Below are positions 4,125-6,013 of a stretch of DNA of 6,013 nucleotides, piece by piece. Position numbers and translations under genes: made by a program. Below the pieces are notes generated by a model. It did no database searches, was not told where the DNA came from, and saw nothing but the letters and a program-made list of their open reading frames with translations. How positions within the stretch are numbered: the first letter of the stretch is position 1; each line of letters begins with the position of its first letter. The DNA comes from Alphaproteobacteria bacterium (GTDB lineage Bacteria > Pseudomonadota > Alphaproteobacteria > Rhodobacterales > Rhodobacteraceae): the NCBI GenBank assembly GCA_024279075.1, contig JAJRRX010000284.1, forward strand, positions 1-6,013, read 5' to 3'.

Positions 4125-5945
4125 TTATCCTTCGATGGTTTTCGCCGCCCGTTTGCGCTCAATCGGGTCGAGATGGCGCTTGCGCATCCGAATATTATTC
4201 GGGGTCACCTCAACCAACTCGTCATTGTCGATATAGGCAATGGCTTCTTCAAGGCTCATGCGCACTGGGGTTGTAAGGGTTACGGCCTCATCATGGCCGC
4301 TGGAGCGCACATTGGAGTGCTTCTTGCCCTTAAGCGGGTTCACGTCCAGATCATTCGGGCGGTTATGCTGGCCAACAATCATACCTTGGTAAACCTGCTC
4401 CTGCGGCCCGATGAAAAACTTGCCACGATCTTCGAGGTTAAAGATCGCGTAGGGCACGGAAGACCCAGCTTCCATCGAGACCAAAACCCCCGCACGGCGG
4501 CCATCAATTTTGCCTTTAAACGGTGCCCATTCGTGGAACACGCGGTTGATAACCCCTGTGCCACGGGTATCTGTCAGAAACTGGCCGTGATAGCCGATCA
4601 GACCACGGCTGGGAACATGCGCCACAATGCGGGTTTTGCCAGCACCGCTGGGGTTCATGGAAACCACTTCGCCTTTGCGTTGGGTCAGCTTTTCAATCAC
4701 CGTGCCAGTATATTCGTCATCTACGTCAATAGTGGCTTCCTCGATCGGCTCCATTTTCACGCCATCAATGGTGCGAAACAGCACCCGTGGGCGGGAGATT
4801 GAAAGCTCGAAACCCTCACGGCGCATGTTTTCGATCAGCACGCCCATCTGCAGCTCGCCACGGCCAGCCACTTCAAACGAATCGCCACCTGCACTGTCTG
4901 ATACCTTAATCGCCACGTTGGACTCGGCCTCTTTCATCAAGCGATCCCGTATCACGCGGCTTTGCACTTTGTCACCATCACGGCCTGCCAATGGCGAAGT
5001 GTTAATGCCAAAGGTTACGGTAATTGTGGGCGGGTCAATCGGCTGGGCCGGAATGGCCTCTTCCACCGATTTATCGCAAAGCGTATCGGCCACGGTGGCT
5101 TTGGTCATACCAGCAACAGAAATAATGTCGCCCGCCTCTGCCACATCAATCGCAACCTGTTCAAGGCCGCGATAGGCCAACACTTTGGTAATACGAAAGT
5201 TCTCGATCAAAGTGCCATCACGACTCATAGATTTAATCTGATCACCCGCTTTAGCCGTGCCAGATTCAACCCGCCCCGTCAGCAAACGGCCAAGGAAGGC
5301 ATCGCCGCCAAGGGTTGTGGCCAACATGCGGAACGGCTCATCTCGCGCTTCGATCTGCGCCGGAGCTGGCACGTGCTTGATGATGATATCAAACAGGTCG
5401 TTCAGGTTTTTGCGGGGGCCATCCAGCTCGTTATCCGCCCAGCCAGCACGGCCAGAGGCATAAAGCATAGGGAAATCAAGCTGGTCATCATTGGCGTCGA
5501 GGTTGGCAAAAAGGTCAAAAACCTTGTCGTGAGCTTGGTCTGGCTCGCCGTCGGGCTTGTCAACTTTGTTGATCACCACAATCGGGTTTAGGCCCAGCGC
5601 CAGCGCTTTGGCCAGCACAAATTTGGTTTGTGGCATCGGGCCTTCAGCGGCATCCACCAGCAGAACTACACCGTCAACCATGCTCAAAATCCGCTCAACC
5701 TCACCACCAAAATCGGCGTGGCCGGGGGTGTCTACGATGTTGATCCGTATATCGTTCCATACAATGCTGGTGGCTTTGGCCAGAATCGTAATGCCGCGCT
5801 CGCGCTCTAGGTCATTGCTGTCCATCGCGCGCTCGGTAGTCGCCTCGTTTTCGCGGTAAATCCCTGATTGCTTCAGCATTTCATCTACAAGCGTGGTTTT
5901 CCCGTGGTCCACGTGGGCAATAATCGCGACGTTTCGCAAATCCAT
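4125..5945 (-). CDS. typA: Ribosome-associated translational GTPase TypA/BipA
   Basis: 606-residue translational GTPase, the normal length for TypA/BipA. In other bacteria it binds the ribosome at the EF-G site and supports ribosome assembly and growth under stress, especially cold. GTP-binding motifs are all present: G1 AHVDHGKT (10-17), G2 with RGIT (50-53), G3 DTPGH (72-76), G4 NKVD (126-129) and G5 around YASGRAG (162-168). A beta-barrel domain 2 (about 205-295), EF-G-like domains III and V (about 305-480, with SFEVAGRGELQMGVLIENMRREG), and the TypA-specific C-terminal domain (about 485-606) follow. The last contains GQHNRPNDLDVN, KGKKHSNVRSSG and the ending LVEVTPNNIRMRKRHL. The start at 5945 (MDLRNVAIIAHVDHGKTT) is the family norm, with an AAGG ribosome site about 8 nt upstream. 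It stands alone; a terminator-like hairpin precedes it and an inverted repeat follows its stop. Nothing is missing. Confidence 0.97.
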   Translation of the reverse strand: MDLRNVAIIAHVDHGKTTLVDEMLKQSGIYRENEATTERAMDSNDLERERGITILAKATSIVWNDIRINIVDTPGHADFGGEVERILSMVDGVVLLVDAAEGPMPQTKFVLAKALALGLNPIVVINKVDKPDGEPDQAHDKVFDLFANLDANDDQLDFPMLYASGRAGWADNELDGPRKNLNDLFDIIIKHVPAPAQIEARDEPFRMLATTLGGDAFLGRLLTGRVESGTAKAGDQIKSMSRDGTLIENFRITKVLAYRGLEQVAIDVAEAGDIISVAGMTKATVADTLCDKSVEEAIPAQPIDPPTITVTFGINTSPLAGRDGDKVQSRVIRDRLMKEAESNVAIKVSDSAGGDSFEVAGRGELQMGVLIENMRREGFELSISRPRVLFRTIDGVKMEPIEEATIDVDDEYTGTVIEKLTQRKGEVVSMNPSGAGKTRIVAHVPSRGLIGYHGQFLTDTRGTGVINRVFHEWAPFKGKIDGRRAGVLVSMEAGSSVPYAIFNLEDRGKFFIGPQEQVYQGMIVGQHNRPNDLDVNPLKGKKHSNVRSSGHDEAVTLTTPVRMSLEEAIAYIDNDELVEVTPNNIRMRKRHLDPIERKRAAKTIEG

Positions 5946-5960
5946 AATTCCGGCCTTTTC

Positions 5961-5996
5961 AAAAAAAATAGCGGGGCGAGCCGCAAGCCCTCCCCG
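5961..5996 (-). terminator. Intrinsic-terminator-like hairpin with T8 tract directly before typA
   Basis: On the minus strand CGGGG (5992-5996) pairs with CCCCG (5972-5976), continuing after one mismatch with a further 4 bp including one G-U, and a TTGCG loop. CTA and eight Ts (5968-5961) follow. An alternative outer 6-bp pairing, GCGGGG with CCCCGC (5999-6004 with 5971-5976), is also possible. It most simply ends the gene upstream of typA outside the window, but the T-tract stops only 15 nt before the typA start codon, so it may also lie in the typA leader. Confidence 0.7.
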
Positions 5997-6013
5997 TTCC
6001 CCGCCCGCATACA

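Noticed and set aside
4017..5859. Several plus-strand open frames opposite typA
   Set aside because: Antisense shadows of a complete, well-conserved GTPase; none has a recognisable domain or good ribosome site.

Overview
The window reads as ordinary alphaproteobacterial chromosome, most likely Rhodobacterales/Rhodobacteraceae. This rests on the protein style of every gene: a Suv3-like helicase, a coupled SCP2-domain/lysophospholipase pair, a HisN-type phosphatase, a short XRE regulator beginning MKHPVDVHVGKR, and TypA. Moderately high GC, GANTC sites and a palindromic intergenic repeat of alphaproteobacterial type agree with it. The family assignment comes from memory of protein families, not from a database search.

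Layout: (a) 1-1088, minus strand: a secreted TPR protein followed 23 bp later by the N-terminal 170 codons of a Suv3-like SF2 helicase that runs off the left edge. (b) 1089-1241: a divergent intergenic region with a perfect 16-bp palindrome carrying two GANTC sites. (c) 1242-2476, plus strand: a small SCP2 sterol-carrier-domain protein, then a serine alpha/beta hydrolase (lysophospholipase-like) whose start codon overlaps the SCP2 stop (TAATG). (d) 2491-3294, minus strand: a HisN/inositol-monophosphatase-family phosphatase, convergent with the hydrolase across only 14 bp. (e) 3295-3527: a leader hairpin that includes the hisN Shine-Dalgarno sequence, then three tandem identical copies of a 56-bp palindromic repeat that abut the stop codon of the next gene. 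(f) 3528-3917, minus strand: an XRE-family regulator, with a sigma-54-like promoter match and several dyads upstream. (g) 4125-5945, minus strand: complete typA (bipA), with a 12-bp inverted repeat just past its stop and an intrinsic-terminator-like hairpin plus T-tract just before its start.

Functionally, the SCP2 protein and the hydrolase probably act together on lipids. The TPR protein and the helicase are probably co-transcribed. TypA, the XRE regulator and HisN share a strand but are separated by 200-230 bp regions rich in secondary structure, so they are probably separately controlled. I saw no mobile genes, CRISPR array, defence island or RNA gene. The items most worth a second look are non-coding: the perfect triplicate repeat, the hairpins at the hisN and typA start sites, the sigma-54-like element, and the GANTC palindrome.
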